From Bacilli bacterium (GTDB lineage: Bacteria > Bacillota_I > Bacilli_A > RF39 > UBA660): a DNA stretch of 36,913 bases. The stretch lies in contig JAEDMO010000005.1 in the NCBI GenBank assembly GCA_016302935.1, positions 1 to 36,913 of the forward strand, in the 5' to 3' direction. Of the stretch, positions 14,204-23,405 are shown in pieces. The notes under the pieces are model-generated. The model searched no databases. It was given only the letters and a program-made list of their open reading frames with translations, and was not told the DNA's origin. The first letter of the stretch is position 1. Every line of letters begins with the position of its first letter. The position numbers were made by a program, and so were the translations under genes.

Positions 14204-15617
14204 TATTTATATCCCCATCTAAACTCCAAGTTTTAATTTCTTTTATTTTTACATTAATAATTTTACCTACGCAACTAGGATCACATTTTACGTTAACTAA
14301 CTTCATGGTGTCGGTATAGCCAAAAAACTTGCCTTTTTTTTCACTTTCACCTTCTATTAAAACCGGAACTACTTTGTTTAAATATTTTTGATTATTTTCT
14401 TTAGCATATTTATTAACTAAGTTATTTAGTTTTTGAAGACGTTTATTTTTGGTTTCTAAGGTGATGTTATCTTCTAAGGCTGCAGCAGGGGTTCCTTCTC
14501 TTTTTGAATATATAAAGGTATAGGCTAGATCAAATTTTAGTGTGTTAACTATATCTAATGTTTCTTGAAAATCTTCTTCGGTTTCATTTGGAAATCCTAC
14601 AATAATATCGGTACTTATGGAAACATTAGGTATTTTTCTTTTTATTTTATTGAACAGACAAATATATTCTTCTTTAGTATATCTTCTACCCATCAATTTT
14701 AGAATTCTATTACTACCTGATTGGATAGGGAGATGAATATATGGCATAATGTTATCATATTTGGCAATTACATCTAGCATATCATCAGTAAAATCCCAAG
14801 GATGAGAGGTTATAAATCTAATTCTTTGTATTTGGGTTTTGGCAACATTTTCTAACAAATTAGCCATATTATAATTTGTTTTTAAATCTTTACCATAGGC
14901 GTTTACGTTTTGTCCTAGAAGTGTTACTTCTAAATAGCCATCTTTTACTAATTCTTCTACTTCCTTGATTATATCTTGGGGTAATCTACTTCTTTGTTTG
15001 CCTCTGGTATATGGAACAATACAATAGGTACAAAACTTATCACAACCATACATAATATTTACCCATGCTTTATATTTTGAATCTCTTTTTACTGGGATGT
15101 TTTCATAGATATTACCTTCAATACTATATACATCAATATTTTGTTTTTTTGTTTTTATTAGTTCACCTAATAAAATTGGAAGTTTGTGTATGTTATGAGT
15201 TCCAAAGACTAAATCTAGCCATTTATATTTTTCGTGAATAATGCTTGCAACATTTTCTTCTTGTGCCATACAACCACAAAGACATGTGATAATATCTTTT
15301 TTTTCTTCTTTTAAGTGTTTAATTCTACCCAACATACCAAAGACTTTGTTATGTGCATTTTCTCTAATAGCACAAGTATTTAGGATTATTAAATCGCTAT
15401 TTGTCATACTAGCAGTTTCGGTTAGTCCAATGTTTTCTAAAATGGCTTTTATATTTTCACTATCGTGAACATTCATTTGGCAACCATAGGTTTCAATATA
15501 ATATTTTTTATTTTTAAAATAATTTTGGACATCGTTTGGGATTTTATAATCATCATATAATATTTTAACTTCTTCTTTGCCTCTTATTTTAGCTTGTTTT
15601 AATGATGGTAAATTCAT
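14196..15617 (-). CDS. miaB: tRNA-2-methylthio-N6-dimethylallyladenosine synthase
   Basis: A 473-residue radical-SAM methylthiotransferase modifying A37 of tRNAs that read UNN codons. It has the N-terminal UPF0004 domain with its three cluster ligands C46 (ETYGCQMN), C82 (LNTCAIRE) and C116 (CGCMAQE). The radical-SAM motif is GCDKFCTYCIVPYTRG (C192, C196, C199), followed by LLGQNVNAYG, SHPWDFTDDM, HLPIQSGS and a C-terminal TRAM domain. The length with an N-terminal extension fits Firmicutes MiaB. AGGAAG precedes the ATG. It is followed by the overlapping ymcA. Confidence 0.97.
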   Translation of the reverse strand: MNLPSLKQAKIRGKEEVKILYDDYKIPNDVQNYFKNKKYYIETYGCQMNVHDSENIKAILENIGLTETASMTNSDLIILNTCAIRENAHNKVFGMLGRIKHLKEEKKDIITCLCGCMAQEENVASIIHEKYKWLDLVFGTHNIHKLPILLGELIKTKKQNIDVYSIEGNIYENIPVKRDSKYKAWVNIMYGCDKFCTYCIVPYTRGKQRSRLPQDIIKEVEELVKDGYLEVTLLGQNVNAYGKDLKTNYNMANLLENVAKTQIQRIRFITSHPWDFTDDMLDVIAKYDNIMPYIHLPIQSGSNRILKLMGRRYTKEEYICLFNKIKRKIPNVSISTDIIVGFPNETEEDFQETLDIVNTLKFDLAYTFIYSKREGTPAAALEDNITLETKNKRLQKLNNLVNKYAKENNQKYLNKVVPVLIEGESEKKGKFFGYTDTMKLVNVKCDPSCVGKIINVKIKEIKTWSLDGDINND

Positions 15618-15627
15618 AAATCACTTC

Positions 15628-16311
15628 CTAACTACTTAATCTTTTTAATATTTTTTTTACTTTTTTTATTTTTAGATACATTTTTGTTTTAATAATAATT
15701 TTTGACGAAGAAATATTTTCGTTTATTTTTTTTAATTTTTGGTAATTTTCTAAAGTCATATTTTTAAAATTTTGGTCGTCTTTTTTTAATGATAATGGAC
15801 CAAATAATAGGTCGTCATTGCTATAATGATGGTTACCTTTTTTGAATACTATTATGGTATAATATTGGCCATTTTCTTTGATTGTTTCTTCTTTTGCAAT
15901 ATAATAATTTAGTTTGGTTATGTTTTTTCTTAGATAATATAAATCGGTATTGCTTTGAATAATTATGGTTTTGACATTTGCTAGTTTATCAATGCCATTT
16001 TTTAAAATGCCTACAATTGTCATACTACCTAAGCCAGAGATAATAATCGTATCAATTTCGTCTTTTGAAACTACTTCTAATCCGTTACCTAGGCGGAGGG
16101 TGATAATATTTTCTAATTTTTCTTTTTTTACATTATTAAGAGCGATATTATATGCGTTTTGATTAATATCGCTGGCAATGACTTTGATATTTTTTTTATT
16201 TAAGGCTAGGTATATACTTAGGTAAGCATGATCACAACCAATGTCTATTATTTTATTTTCATCTTCTATGTAATTTGCAATAGTTTGAAGACGCTTACTT
16301 AGTTTAATCAT
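15628..16311 (-). CDS. trmK: tRNA (adenine(22)-N1)-methyltransferase
   Basis: A 227-residue SAM-dependent methyltransferase of the TrmK (YqfN) family, making m1A22 in tRNA. The SAM-binding segment is IIDIGCDHAYLSIYLA (about 20-35), with VIASDINQNAYNIA next, then LRLGNGLEV and the family motif DTIIISGLGSMTIVGIL (about 84-100). The C-terminal third is a lysine-rich helical region, as in the family. It overlaps sigA by 8 nt, the same neighbour relationship as in Bacillus (sigA-yqfN), which supports the call. Confidence 0.93.
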   Translation of the reverse strand: MIKLSKRLQTIANYIEDENKIIDIGCDHAYLSIYLALNKKNIKVIASDINQNAYNIALNNVKKEKLENIITLRLGNGLEVVSKDEIDTIIISGLGSMTIVGILKNGIDKLANVKTIIIQSNTDLYYLRKNITKLNYYIAKEETIKENGQYYTIIVFKKGNHHYSNDDLLFGPLSLKKDDQNFKNMTLENYQKLKKINENISSSKIIIKTKMYLKIKKVKKILKRLSS

Positions 16312-17404
16312 TTAGAAAATCCTTTAATTTTCTACTACGTGATGGGTGTCTTAGTTTTCTTAGGGCTTTGGCTTCTATTTGTCTTATTCTTTCTCTAGTT
16401 ACACCAAATATTTGTCCTACTTCTTCTAATGTTTTAGGACTTCCACCACCTAGACCAAATCTTAGTCTCAATACTTGTTCTTCTCTTTCAGTCAATGTTA
16501 GTAACAAATCGTCTATTTCATCTTTTAATATTTCGTGGGTTGTGTATTCTTCTGGACTCATGCTTCTTTCGTCTTTGACAAAATCTCCTAAATGAGAATC
16601 ATCTTCTTCACCGATAGGTGTTTCTAATGATACTGGTTCTTGGGCTACCTTGATAATTTCTCTTATTTTTTCTACTGATATGTTCATTTTTTTAGCAAGT
16701 TCTTCATCTGTTGGTTCTCTATTTAATTCTAAGGTTAATTGTCTTTGAAAACGGGATAATTTATTGATAGTTTCTACCATATGAACCGGTACCCTGATGG
16801 TTCTTGCTTGGTCAGCAATGGCTCTTGTTATGGCTTGGCGAATCCACCAAGTTGCATATGTAGAAAATTTATAACCTTTTTCGGCATCGAATTTATCTAC
16901 TGCTTTCATAAGACCAATATTACCTTCTTGGATTAAATCTAAGAATAGCATTCCACGACCGACATATCTTTTGGCTATAGAAACAACTAAACGTAAATTG
17001 GCTTCTGCTAAGATATTTTTAGCTTCTTCGTCACCTTGGGCGATTCTTTCTGATAGTTTTAATTCCTCTTCTAAAGATAACAGACTTATTTTACCTATTT
17101 CTTTTAGATACATTCTAACTGGATCGTTGATGGTTAATTCTTTGGCAATGACGTGATCAGATAATATTTTTTCAAAATCATCATCGCCTTCATCTTCATC
17201 ATCTCCGATTTCTCCAACCTCTTCTGTAACTATTTCAATACCATTTTCTACAAAGGCATTATACAAGCTGTCTAGATTATCACTATCTAATTCTAATCCT
17301 TTTAGGACTTGGGCAAGTTCTTCATAGGTAATAAATCCTTTTTCTTTTCCTTGTTTAATTAATTCTTCTTTGCGACTTTCAAATGTCTTAATTTCTTCTA
17401 TCAT
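16304..17404 (-). CDS. rpoD: Primary RNA polymerase sigma factor SigA
   Basis: A 366-residue housekeeping sigma factor. It has a short region 1.1 (about 1-60) and an acidic stretch GDDEDEGDDD. Regions 1.2-2 begin DPVRMYLKEIG (about 94) and run through RLVVSIAKRYVGRGMLFLDL, KFSTYATWWIRQAI and RTIRVPVHMVET. Region 3 contains INKLSRFQRQLTLELNREPT, and region 4 ends VTRERIRQIEAKALRKLRHP. ATG at 17404 is chosen because GGAGG lies six bases upstream; the frame stays open for 14 more codons inside dnaG without a better site. It overlaps dnaG by 17 nt, giving the classic dnaG-rpoD pair. Confidence 0.97.
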   Translation of the reverse strand: MIEEIKTFESRKEELIKQGKEKGFITYEELAQVLKGLELDSDNLDSLYNAFVENGIEIVTEEVGEIGDDEDEGDDDFEKILSDHVIAKELTINDPVRMYLKEIGKISLLSLEEELKLSERIAQGDEEAKNILAEANLRLVVSIAKRYVGRGMLFLDLIQEGNIGLMKAVDKFDAEKGYKFSTYATWWIRQAITRAIADQARTIRVPVHMVETINKLSRFQRQLTLELNREPTDEELAKKMNISVEKIREIIKVAQEPVSLETPIGEEDDSHLGDFVKDERSMSPEEYTTHEILKDEIDDLLLTLTEREEQVLRLRFGLGGGSPKTLEEVGQIFGVTRERIRQIEAKALRKLRHPSRSRKLKDFLND

Positions 17405-19142
17405 AAATTCCTCCATTAATTTTGATATTAAATTTACTATTAGCAATCTCTGCTTTTTTCATAATATCTACTTCTTCATCTATTTTATTTTTTAAATTTT
17501 TTTCTCTTTCTTTTAAGTTGGCTTTAGTAATGGCTAAGATGTAGTCATCGATGGCTTCTTGGCTGTATTGTTCATTTATATTTAGTATTTCTATTTCTTG
17601 CATTGTTTCTAACAGTTTGGGATTATTGTTGATTAAATGGGTATAGAAATCCGCTTCTTTTAATGTTCCATATTTGTGGTAATAATAAATTATTTCGTTG
17701 GATAGATTTCGATATTTAGCATCTGGCATATAGCTTACCCTATTTTCTACCATATTTATCACTTCATCATATTTTAGCATATAGTATATCAATGATTTAC
17801 ACGCTATTATATGCTGTTTAGGTCTTTGCTCTTTTTTGATTTCTTGTTTTACCTCTTCTTTTTTTACCTTTACATTTTGTTTTAGTAATGATTGATATTT
17901 TTCATTTAAACTATTATAAGTAATGTTATACTCTTTTGATAGTTTATTTAAGATAATATCTACTTTTATTAAATCTTCTTCTTTTACTAATGCTTTCAAT
18001 ACTTCGTTTATGTATTTAGCAATATCATCAATTTCAGTGAGGTTTTTGCCATTTTTTAATATTGTTAGATTAAAATCGGTTACAGAAAGTGGATTTTTAA
18101 TTTGGCTTTCAAAGGCAGAGGATCCATATTTTAGAATGTATTCATCTGGATCTAAATCTTCTTTAAGTCTTATTATTTTAGGGCTTATACCTATTTCACT
18201 TAGCATTTGGATACAAGTAATAGTGGCTTTTTCCCCGGCGGCATCACCATCAAAGCAAAGAATGATGTTATCACTTATTTTTTTTAGTAAGTTTATGTGT
18301 TCTTTGGTAATAGCCGTTCCTAGGGTTGCCACACAGTTATTAATACCAATGGTAGATGCTCTTATAACATCTAAAAAGCCTTCCATTACTATTATGTAAT
18401 CATTTTTCTTTAGCGTACTTTTGGCATTGTGATAATTATATAGGATGCTACCTTTTTTGAATATACTTGTTTCTTTGGTGTTTACATATTTATTTTCACT
18501 GCTGGTGTTATAGATTCTTCCGCTAAAAGCTATTACTTTACCATTTAAATTATGAATTGGAAAAATAATTCTATTTAAAAAGAAGTCTGTATTGTTGTCA
18601 TTTGCTAAGCCAAGATTAATTAATTCATTAATACTGTATCCTTTTTGAATTAGCATACTAGTTAGTTTGTTGTCTTTAAGGGCTAGTCCAATACCAAATT
18701 TTTTTATTGTCTCTTTGTCTATTTTTCTTTGTTCTAAATAGTCAATTGCCTTTTTACCTAGTGAGGTATAAATATTATTTTGATAGTACTTAGCTGCTAT
18801 TTCATAGGCGTTATATTCTTTATTATTTACTTTGCTACTATCTTTGATACCACTGATATTTATGCCAAGGCGAGATCCTAATAATTTTACTGCTTGTACA
18901 AATTCAATATTTTCATAGTTCATGACAAAGGTAAAAACATTACCACCGGCACCACAGGAGAAGCATTTATATATCTGTTTAACTGGGTCAACGCTCATGC
19001 TGGGTGAATGATCGTCGTGAAATGGACATACACCAAAATAATTTTTACCTTTTTTAGTAAGAGGTACATAGTTGGATATTACTTCTACAATATCGGTATT
19101 ATTTCTTATTTCATTAATTATATCGTCATTTATAAAGGCCAT
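17388..19142 (-). CDS. dnaG: DNA primase
   Basis: A 584-residue primase making RNA primers at the replication fork. The N-terminal CHC2 zinc ribbon has ligands C39, H42, C60 and C63 in GVCPFHDDHSPS and YKCFSCGAGG. The catalytic core carries IIFPIHNLNGKVIAFSGR, and the TOPRIM domain has VMEGFLDVI (E254) and LCFDGDAAG (298-303). The C-terminal ~150 residues would bind the DnaB helicase and are less conserved. The size is close to Bacillus DnaG (~600). AGGTGA precedes the ATG. The upstream 100 nt hold a possible TTGCAA -35 and an AT-rich -10. Confidence 0.97.
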   Translation of the reverse strand: MAFINDDIINEIRNNTDIVEVISNYVPLTKKGKNYFGVCPFHDDHSPSMSVDPVKQIYKCFSCGAGGNVFTFVMNYENIEFVQAVKLLGSRLGINISGIKDSSKVNNKEYNAYEIAAKYYQNNIYTSLGKKAIDYLEQRKIDKETIKKFGIGLALKDNKLTSMLIQKGYSINELINLGLANDNNTDFFLNRIIFPIHNLNGKVIAFSGRIYNTSSENKYVNTKETSIFKKGSILYNYHNAKSTLKKNDYIIVMEGFLDVIRASTIGINNCVATLGTAITKEHINLLKKISDNIILCFDGDAAGEKATITCIQMLSEIGISPKIIRLKEDLDPDEYILKYGSSAFESQIKNPLSVTDFNLTILKNGKNLTEIDDIAKYINEVLKALVKEEDLIKVDIILNKLSKEYNITYNSLNEKYQSLLKQNVKVKKEEVKQEIKKEQRPKQHIIACKSLIYYMLKYDEVINMVENRVSYMPDAKYRNLSNEIIYYYHKYGTLKEADFYTHLINNNPKLLETMQEIEILNINEQYSQEAIDDYILAITKANLKEREKNLKNKIDEEVDIMKKAEIANSKFNIKINGGIYDRRN

Positions 19143-19243
19143 AATTCACCTCACTACGCTATTTCCTCTAAATATAATATTCTAGGAAAATTTGCAAATT
19201 ACTTTTTTTTATAACAATTTTTTTACTTTTAACTAGAATATCG

Positions 19244-20272
19244 TTATTTTTTTATAAACATACTATCACCAAAGGAAAAGAAACGATAGTTGTTTTTGAT
19301 TGCTTCTGAGTAGGCGTTCATTATTATTTCTTTGCTACAGAAAGCAGATACTAACATAATCAAAGTTGATTTTGGTAAATGAAAATTAGTAATTAGGCTA
19401 TCTACTGCTTTGAATTGATATCCTGGATAGATAAATATAGATGTGTAACCACTACATGCTTTGAAAGTTTGATATTGGTTCATTACGGTTTCTAATACTC
19501 TAGTGGTTGTCGTTCCAACACTTACAATATTTTTGCCATCTTTTTTTGCTTGATTTAAAATCTTGGCTGTTTCTTCATTAATGGTATAGAATTCACTGTG
19601 CATCTTGTGGGTAGTTACGTCTTCTACATTAACTGGTCTAAAGGTTCCTAATCCAACATGGAGGGTTACATAACAAATGGTTATACCTTTATTCTTTAGT
19701 TTTTCTAATAATTCTTGGGTGAAGTGTAAACCTGCGGTTGGTGCTGCGGCAGAACCAATATTTTTAGCATACACGGTTTGATAACGATTTTTATCTTTTA
19801 ATTTTTTATGAATATATGGTGGAAGTGGCATTTCTCCTAATTTATCTAATATTTCATAAAATATACCGTCATATAAAAATTCAAATTCTCTAATTCCTTC
19901 TTCTTTTACTTCAATACATTTGGCTTTTAAAATGCCATCGCCAAAATTTACTATGGTTCCTATTTTAACTCGTTTAGCTGGTTTGCATAAGCATTCATAA
20001 ATATTATTTTGGGTATTTTTTAAAAGAAGTAGTTCGATATGGCCGTTAGTATCTTCTTTTTGGCCGATTAATCTTGCAGGCATAACTTTAGTGTCATTTA
20101 AAACTAGTACATCGTTTGGTGTTAAATAATCGATTATGTCTGCGAAATGGCGATGTTCAATAGTACCAGTTTCTTTGTTTAATACCATTAGTTTTGATTC
20201 ATCTCTTTTGTTTATAGGTGTTTGTGCGATTAGGTTTTCTGGTAAATAATAATCAAAATCTTCTGTTTTCAT
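19244..20272 (-). CDS. queA: S-adenosylmethionine:tRNA ribosyltransferase-isomerase
   Basis: A 342-residue enzyme of queuosine synthesis that transfers the ribosyl part of SAM to 7-aminomethyl-7-deazaguanine in tRNA. Recognisable blocks: start MKTEDFDYYLPENLIAQTP, ESKLMVLNKETG, LVLNDTKVMPARLIGQK, APTAGLHFTQELLEKL, VTLHVGLGTFRPV, HKMHSEFYTI and TNFHLPKSTLIMLVSAF. The length is standard. AAGGGGTGA precedes the ATG. The partner tgt gene is not in this window. Confidence 0.97.
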   Translation of the reverse strand: MKTEDFDYYLPENLIAQTPINKRDESKLMVLNKETGTIEHRHFADIIDYLTPNDVLVLNDTKVMPARLIGQKEDTNGHIELLLLKNTQNNIYECLCKPAKRVKIGTIVNFGDGILKAKCIEVKEEGIREFEFLYDGIFYEILDKLGEMPLPPYIHKKLKDKNRYQTVYAKNIGSAAAPTAGLHFTQELLEKLKNKGITICYVTLHVGLGTFRPVNVEDVTTHKMHSEFYTINEETAKILNQAKKDGKNIVSVGTTTTRVLETVMNQYQTFKACSGYTSIFIYPGYQFKAVDSLITNFHLPKSTLIMLVSAFCSKEIIMNAYSEAIKNNYRFFSFGDSMFIKK

Positions 20273-20362
20273 AAGTTCACCCCTTAAAATACTTGGTTAT
20301 TATAACATATTATTTGACAAAATGAAATATTTTTTTTGATAGTGATTGATTTAATGTCTATT

Positions 20363-20396
20363 TAAAAAAAATAGATATATAGTTATATATCTATTT
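20363..20396 (-). terminator. Terminator after Nudix gene
   Basis: Perfect 12-bp AT-rich stem AATAGATATATA / TATATATCTATT with a 2-nt centre, followed on the minus strand by eight T. The stem includes the last stop codon of the Nudix gene. Confidence 0.8.
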
Positions 20397-20807
20397 CTCT
20401 TGGGCATATGTTACTGCCTTATTTATCATATCTTTATGAAAAATATCTATTTTATCTATCTCATTTATATCTATGTATCTTAGCTCATAATAGTTATCTT
20501 GACAGTTTCTTTCTAGTTCTTCACCAGATAATTTGGGTATTCCATTAATTATAGTACAGTAAAAGAAGTGTTCAATATAATTATCAGACTCTTTTTTTCC
20601 TAAATAGTCTATAATCTTGATATCAACATTAAATTCTTCTTTTAATTCTCTTATCACATTTTCTTCTAATGTTTCCCCTTTTTCTTGACCGCCACCTGGT
20701 AGTGAGTAATATTCTTTTATTTTACCATCTTTATTTTTTCTTCTAAAGAATGTTAAAAGTTTGTTATTTTCAATGATGATGGCTCTTGAACTGATTCTTT
20801 TATTCAT
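20391..20807 (-). CDS. Nudix hydrolase
   Basis: A 138-residue Nudix-fold protein that should hydrolyse a nucleoside diphosphate linked to another group. The Nudix box runs from G39 to V61: GGQEKGE (G39 to E45), then REL at 53-55 and EE at 57-58. The metal-binding RExxEE core is intact, but the glycine usual near the end of the box is N60. The N-terminal RISSRAIIIENNKLLTFFRR and a C-terminal helix are typical of MutT-like members. The substrate cannot be told from sequence. It is a single-gene unit between queA and rplQ with its own terminator. Confidence 0.85.
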   Translation of the reverse strand: MNKRISSRAIIIENNKLLTFFRRKNKDGKIKEYYSLPGGGQEKGETLEENVIRELKEEFNVDIKIIDYLGKKESDNYIEHFFYCTIINGIPKLSGEELERNCQDNYYELRYIDINEIDKIDIFHKDMINKAVTYAQEK

Positions 20808-20916
20808 AATATACCTCTTCTTATTTATATTTAAAATTAATTTTAGGATAAAATATGATATTTGTCAATATTTTCTGTATTTTAAATGTTTTATAATTGT
20901 TTTTATTTATTCTATA

Positions 20917-20945
20917 AAATAAAAAAGTATAGTTTTAACTATACT
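20917..20945 (-). terminator. Terminator of the S10-spc-alpha operon
   Basis: Perfect 9-bp stem AGTATAGTT (20926-20934) / AACTATACT (20937-20945) around TT, with a run of six T on the minus strand. It overlaps the rplQ stop, so it closes the ribosomal operon. Confidence 0.85.
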
Positions 20946-21280
20946 AATTCTAAGATAACCATTAAAGAGTTATCTCCTTTTCTTTCTTTTAATTTAATGA
21001 TTCTAGTGTAACCACCATTTCTGTCTTTATATCTTGGTGCTAATTCATTAAATACTTTTTTAACACATTCGTTATCATTATGTAGGAATGCTAGCGCTAA
21101 CCTTCTTGAAACTAGAGAACCACTTTTACCATATGTTACCATCTTGTCAAAACACTTTCTTACTTCTTTAGCTCTTGTTTCAGTTGTTTCAATTTTTTCG
21201 TTGATAATTAATTGTTTAGTTAGGGTAGCAAGCATACTTCTTCTATGTTTATTATCTCTTCCTAATTTTCTGTAAGCCAT
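20939..21280 (-). CDS. rplQ: 50S ribosomal protein L17
   Basis: A 113-residue L17 (bL17), a large-subunit protein near the exit tunnel. It begins MAYRKLGRDNKHRRSMLATL and ends with the usual GGYTRIIKLKERKGDNSLM pattern before a hydrophobic end. The length fits bacterial L17 without C-terminal extension. It is the last gene of the long ribosomal operon, 14 nt after rpoA, and its stop codon lies in the operon terminator. Confidence 0.98.
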   Translation of the reverse strand: MAYRKLGRDNKHRRSMLATLTKQLIINEKIETTETRAKEVRKCFDKMVTYGKSGSLVSRRLALAFLHNDNECVKKVFNELAPRYKDRNGGYTRIIKLKERKGDNSLMVILELV

Positions 21281-21294
21281 GTTAATTCTCCCTT

Positions 21295-22248
21295 CTAGTC
21301 TTCGTTTCTGAATTTAAGACCCATATCTTTGATTTTATCAATTACTTCTTTTAGTGATTTTTTACCTAGGTTTCTAATTTTCATCATTTCATTTTCTGAT
21401 TTTTCTACTAAATCACGTATTGTAAGAATACCAGCTCTTTTTAAACAATTATATGCTCTTACTGATAAATCTAAATCATCAATTGAAGTTTCTAACATTT
21501 TCTTGCTTGGATCTTCTTTTTTAGATGACATTAAACCAGTTACATCTTCAATATCACTAATTTTTGTAATAACTTCAAAATGTTCTACTAATATTTTTGC
21601 CCCTAGTGCTAATGCTTCTTCTGGGCTGATTGAACCATTTGTCCATACTTCTAATGTTAATTTATCAAAGTTATTATTTTGTCCAACACGCGCAGGTTCA
21701 ACTTCATAATTAATTCTTTCAATAGGTGAATAAATACTGTCAATAGCAATTAAGCCTAATTTTTTGTCACCTAATATTTTTTTGTTTTCTTCACTTCTAA
21801 CATAACCTCTTCCACTACCGATGGTCATTTCCATATTTATGCTTCCGCCTTCGGCAAGAGTACATATTACAAGTTCAGGGTTAAGTATTTCAATGTCTGC
21901 ATCTTTTTCAATATCACCAGCATATACTTCGCCAGCAACATTTTTTGATAATCTAATTATTTTGTTTTCGTCATCAGAATGATTTTTTAAAACAACGCTT
22001 TTTAAATTTAAGATGATAGCAGTTACGTCTTCAATAACACCATCCATTTTTTGAAATTCATGGTCAACACCATCTATTTTAACACTTGTGATAGCATCTC
22101 CTGGTAATGAAGATAACATTGCTCTTCTTAAAGCATTACCAATTGTTGTTCCGAATCCTCTTTCTAATGGTTCTAATTCAAATTTACCATAGTGATTACT
22201 TTCTACGTATTCAGTTACTTTGTAATCTGGTTTTTCAAATTTTAACAT
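21295..22248 (-). CDS. rpoA: RNA polymerase alpha subunit
   Basis: A 317-residue alpha subunit. The N-terminal dimerisation domain (about 1-230) carries YGKFELEPLERGFGTTIGNA and LRRAMLSSLPG, and GRGYVRSEEN. A linker (about 235-250) leads to the C-terminal domain (about 255-312) with LDLSVRAYNCLKRAGI and MMKIRNLGKKSLKEVIDKI, which binds UP-element DNA and activators. It stands between rpsK and rplQ, the standard alpha-operon order, but rpsD is not between rpsK and rpoA, as is usual in Firmicutes. Confidence 0.98.
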   Translation of the reverse strand: MLKFEKPDYKVTEYVESNHYGKFELEPLERGFGTTIGNALRRAMLSSLPGDAITSVKIDGVDHEFQKMDGVIEDVTAIILNLKSVVLKNHSDDENKIIRLSKNVAGEVYAGDIEKDADIEILNPELVICTLAEGGSINMEMTIGSGRGYVRSEENKKILGDKKLGLIAIDSIYSPIERINYEVEPARVGQNNNFDKLTLEVWTNGSISPEEALALGAKILVEHFEVITKISDIEDVTGLMSSKKEDPSKKMLETSIDDLDLSVRAYNCLKRAGILTIRDLVEKSENEMMKIRNLGKKSLKEVIDKIKDMGLKFRNED

Positions 22249-22269
22249 TTAACACACTCCCTTTCTTAA

Positions 22270-22653
22270 TTATCCACGTCTTCTTTTTGGTGGACGACAT
22301 CCGTTATGTGGAATTGGTGTTTCGTCTTTTATAGATGTTACTTCTAAGTGAGCAGTTTGTAGAGAACGAATTGCTGGTTCTTTACCAGATCCTAATCCTT
22401 TTACTATAACTGCAACTTTTCTCATACCCATTTCATAGGCTGTTTTTCCTGCTGCTTCTGCGGCCATACCAGCTGCGAATGGAGTTGATTTTTTACTACC
22501 TTTTATTCCAAGTGTTCCTGATGATGCCCAACTTACGGCATTACCTTCTAAATCAGTAATAGTTACCATTGTGTTATTAAATGTTGATTTAATGTGAGCA
22601 ACACCTTCAGGAACATTTTTCTTTACTTTACGCTTTCTTGCTTTATAAGCCAT
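22270..22653 (-). CDS. rpsK: 30S ribosomal protein S11
   Basis: A 127-residue uS11 of the small-subunit platform. Typical blocks: GVAHIKSTFNNTMVTITD, SSGTLGIKGSKKSTPFAA, VIVKGLGSGKEPAIRSLQ and the end PIPHNGCRPPKRRRG. AGGAGG-type ribosome site upstream (minus-strand GGAGGTAA). Spacing to rpsM is 19 nt. Confidence 0.98.
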   Translation of the reverse strand: MAYKARKRKVKKNVPEGVAHIKSTFNNTMVTITDLEGNAVSWASSGTLGIKGSKKSTPFAAGMAAEAAGKTAYEMGMRKVAVIVKGLGSGKEPAIRSLQTAHLEVTSIKDETPIPHNGCRPPKRRRG

Positions 22654-22672
22654 AATTTACCTCCTTAGTTAA

Positions 22673-23041
22673 TTATTTTTTCTTATTAGCTACTGTTTTT
22701 CTTTTGCCACCTCTAGCTGTTACAGCATTACGATTTGTTCTTTGTCCTCTTACTGGTAATTTCTTTTTATGACGAGTTCCTTGATATGAATTAATTTCCA
22801 TTTTAGTTTTGATATTCATACTAACTTCTCTTCTTAAATCACCTTCAACAGGATATTTAGATACTTCATCTCTTATTCTAACTATTTCCTCTTCAGTTAA
22901 ATCTTTAACTTTAGTATCTAGATTAACATTAGCATTTTTACAAATTGTTTTTGATAGTTGTCTTCCAATACCATAAATGTATGTTAGGGCAACTTCAACT
23001 CTTTTTTCGTTAGGTAGATCGATACCTTTAATTCTTGCCAT
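22673..23041 (-). CDS. rpsM: 30S ribosomal protein S13
   Basis: A 122-residue uS13 of the small-subunit head. It begins MARIKGIDLPNEKRVEVALT and has YIYGIGRQLSK, then DLRREVSMNIKTKMEINSYQ, and the basic C-terminal tail GQRTNRNAVTARGGKRKT that reaches toward the P-site tRNA. AGGAGG lies just upstream. It lies 14 nt after the short rpmJ gene. Confidence 0.98.
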   Translation of the reverse strand: MARIKGIDLPNEKRVEVALTYIYGIGRQLSKTICKNANVNLDTKVKDLTEEEIVRIRDEVSKYPVEGDLRREVSMNIKTKMEINSYQGTRHKKKLPVRGQRTNRNAVTARGGKRKTVANKKK

Positions 23042-23055
23042 ATTTTTTCCTCCTA

Positions 23056-23169
23056 TTAACCTTGTTTTTGTTTGTGTTTTGGATTTTCACAAATAACCAT
23101 AACTTTGCCATTTCGTTTAATAACTTTGCATTTTTCACAAATAGGTTTAACTGACGCTTTTACTTTCAT
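23056..23169 (-). CDS. rpmJ: 50S ribosomal protein L36 (zinc form)
   Basis: A 37-residue protein. It reads MKVKASVKPICEKCKVIKRN and then GKVMVICENPKHKQKQG. The C-C-C-H zinc set is complete (C11, C14, C27, H32), so this is the zinc-binding paralogue. GGAGGTAA lies just before the ATG. Position between infA and rpsM is the standard Firmicutes order. Confidence 0.97.
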   Translation of the reverse strand: MKVKASVKPICEKCKVIKRNGKVMVICENPKHKQKQG

Positions 23170-23179
23170 AATTTACCTC

Positions 23180-23401
23180 CTATTTTTGTTTTCTATAGGT
23201 TATACGCCCACGTGTTAAATCGTAAGGTGATAATTCAATAACTACGGTATCACCTGGTATAATACGAATGTTATTTACTCGCATTTTACCAGAAACGTGA
23301 GCTTCAATGATGTGTCCATTAGATAGTTGTGTTTTAAATTTACCACCAGGTATAATTTCTAATACTTTTCCTTCTACCTCAATAGTATCTTCTTTACCCA
23401 T
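23180..23401 (-). CDS. infA: Translation initiation factor IF-1
   Basis: A 73-residue S1/OB-fold factor that binds the ribosomal A site during initiation. It begins MGKEDTIEVEGKVLEIIPGG, continues with KFKTQLSNGHIIEAHVSGKM, and ends with the canonical DTVVIELSPYDLTRGRITY. The length is standard. It starts 4 nt after the stop of map, so the two are tightly linked, as in Bacillus. Confidence 0.98.
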   Translation of the reverse strand: MGKEDTIEVEGKVLEIIPGGKFKTQLSNGHIIEAHVSGKMRVNNIRIIPGDTVVIELSPYDLTRGRITYRKQK

Positions 23402-23405
23402 CTAA

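Noticed and set aside
20808..20938. Small gene or RNA between the Nudix gene and rplQ
   Set aside because: Apart from the rplQ terminator the stretch is AT-rich without a ribosome site plus open frame, and no structured RNA is apparent.
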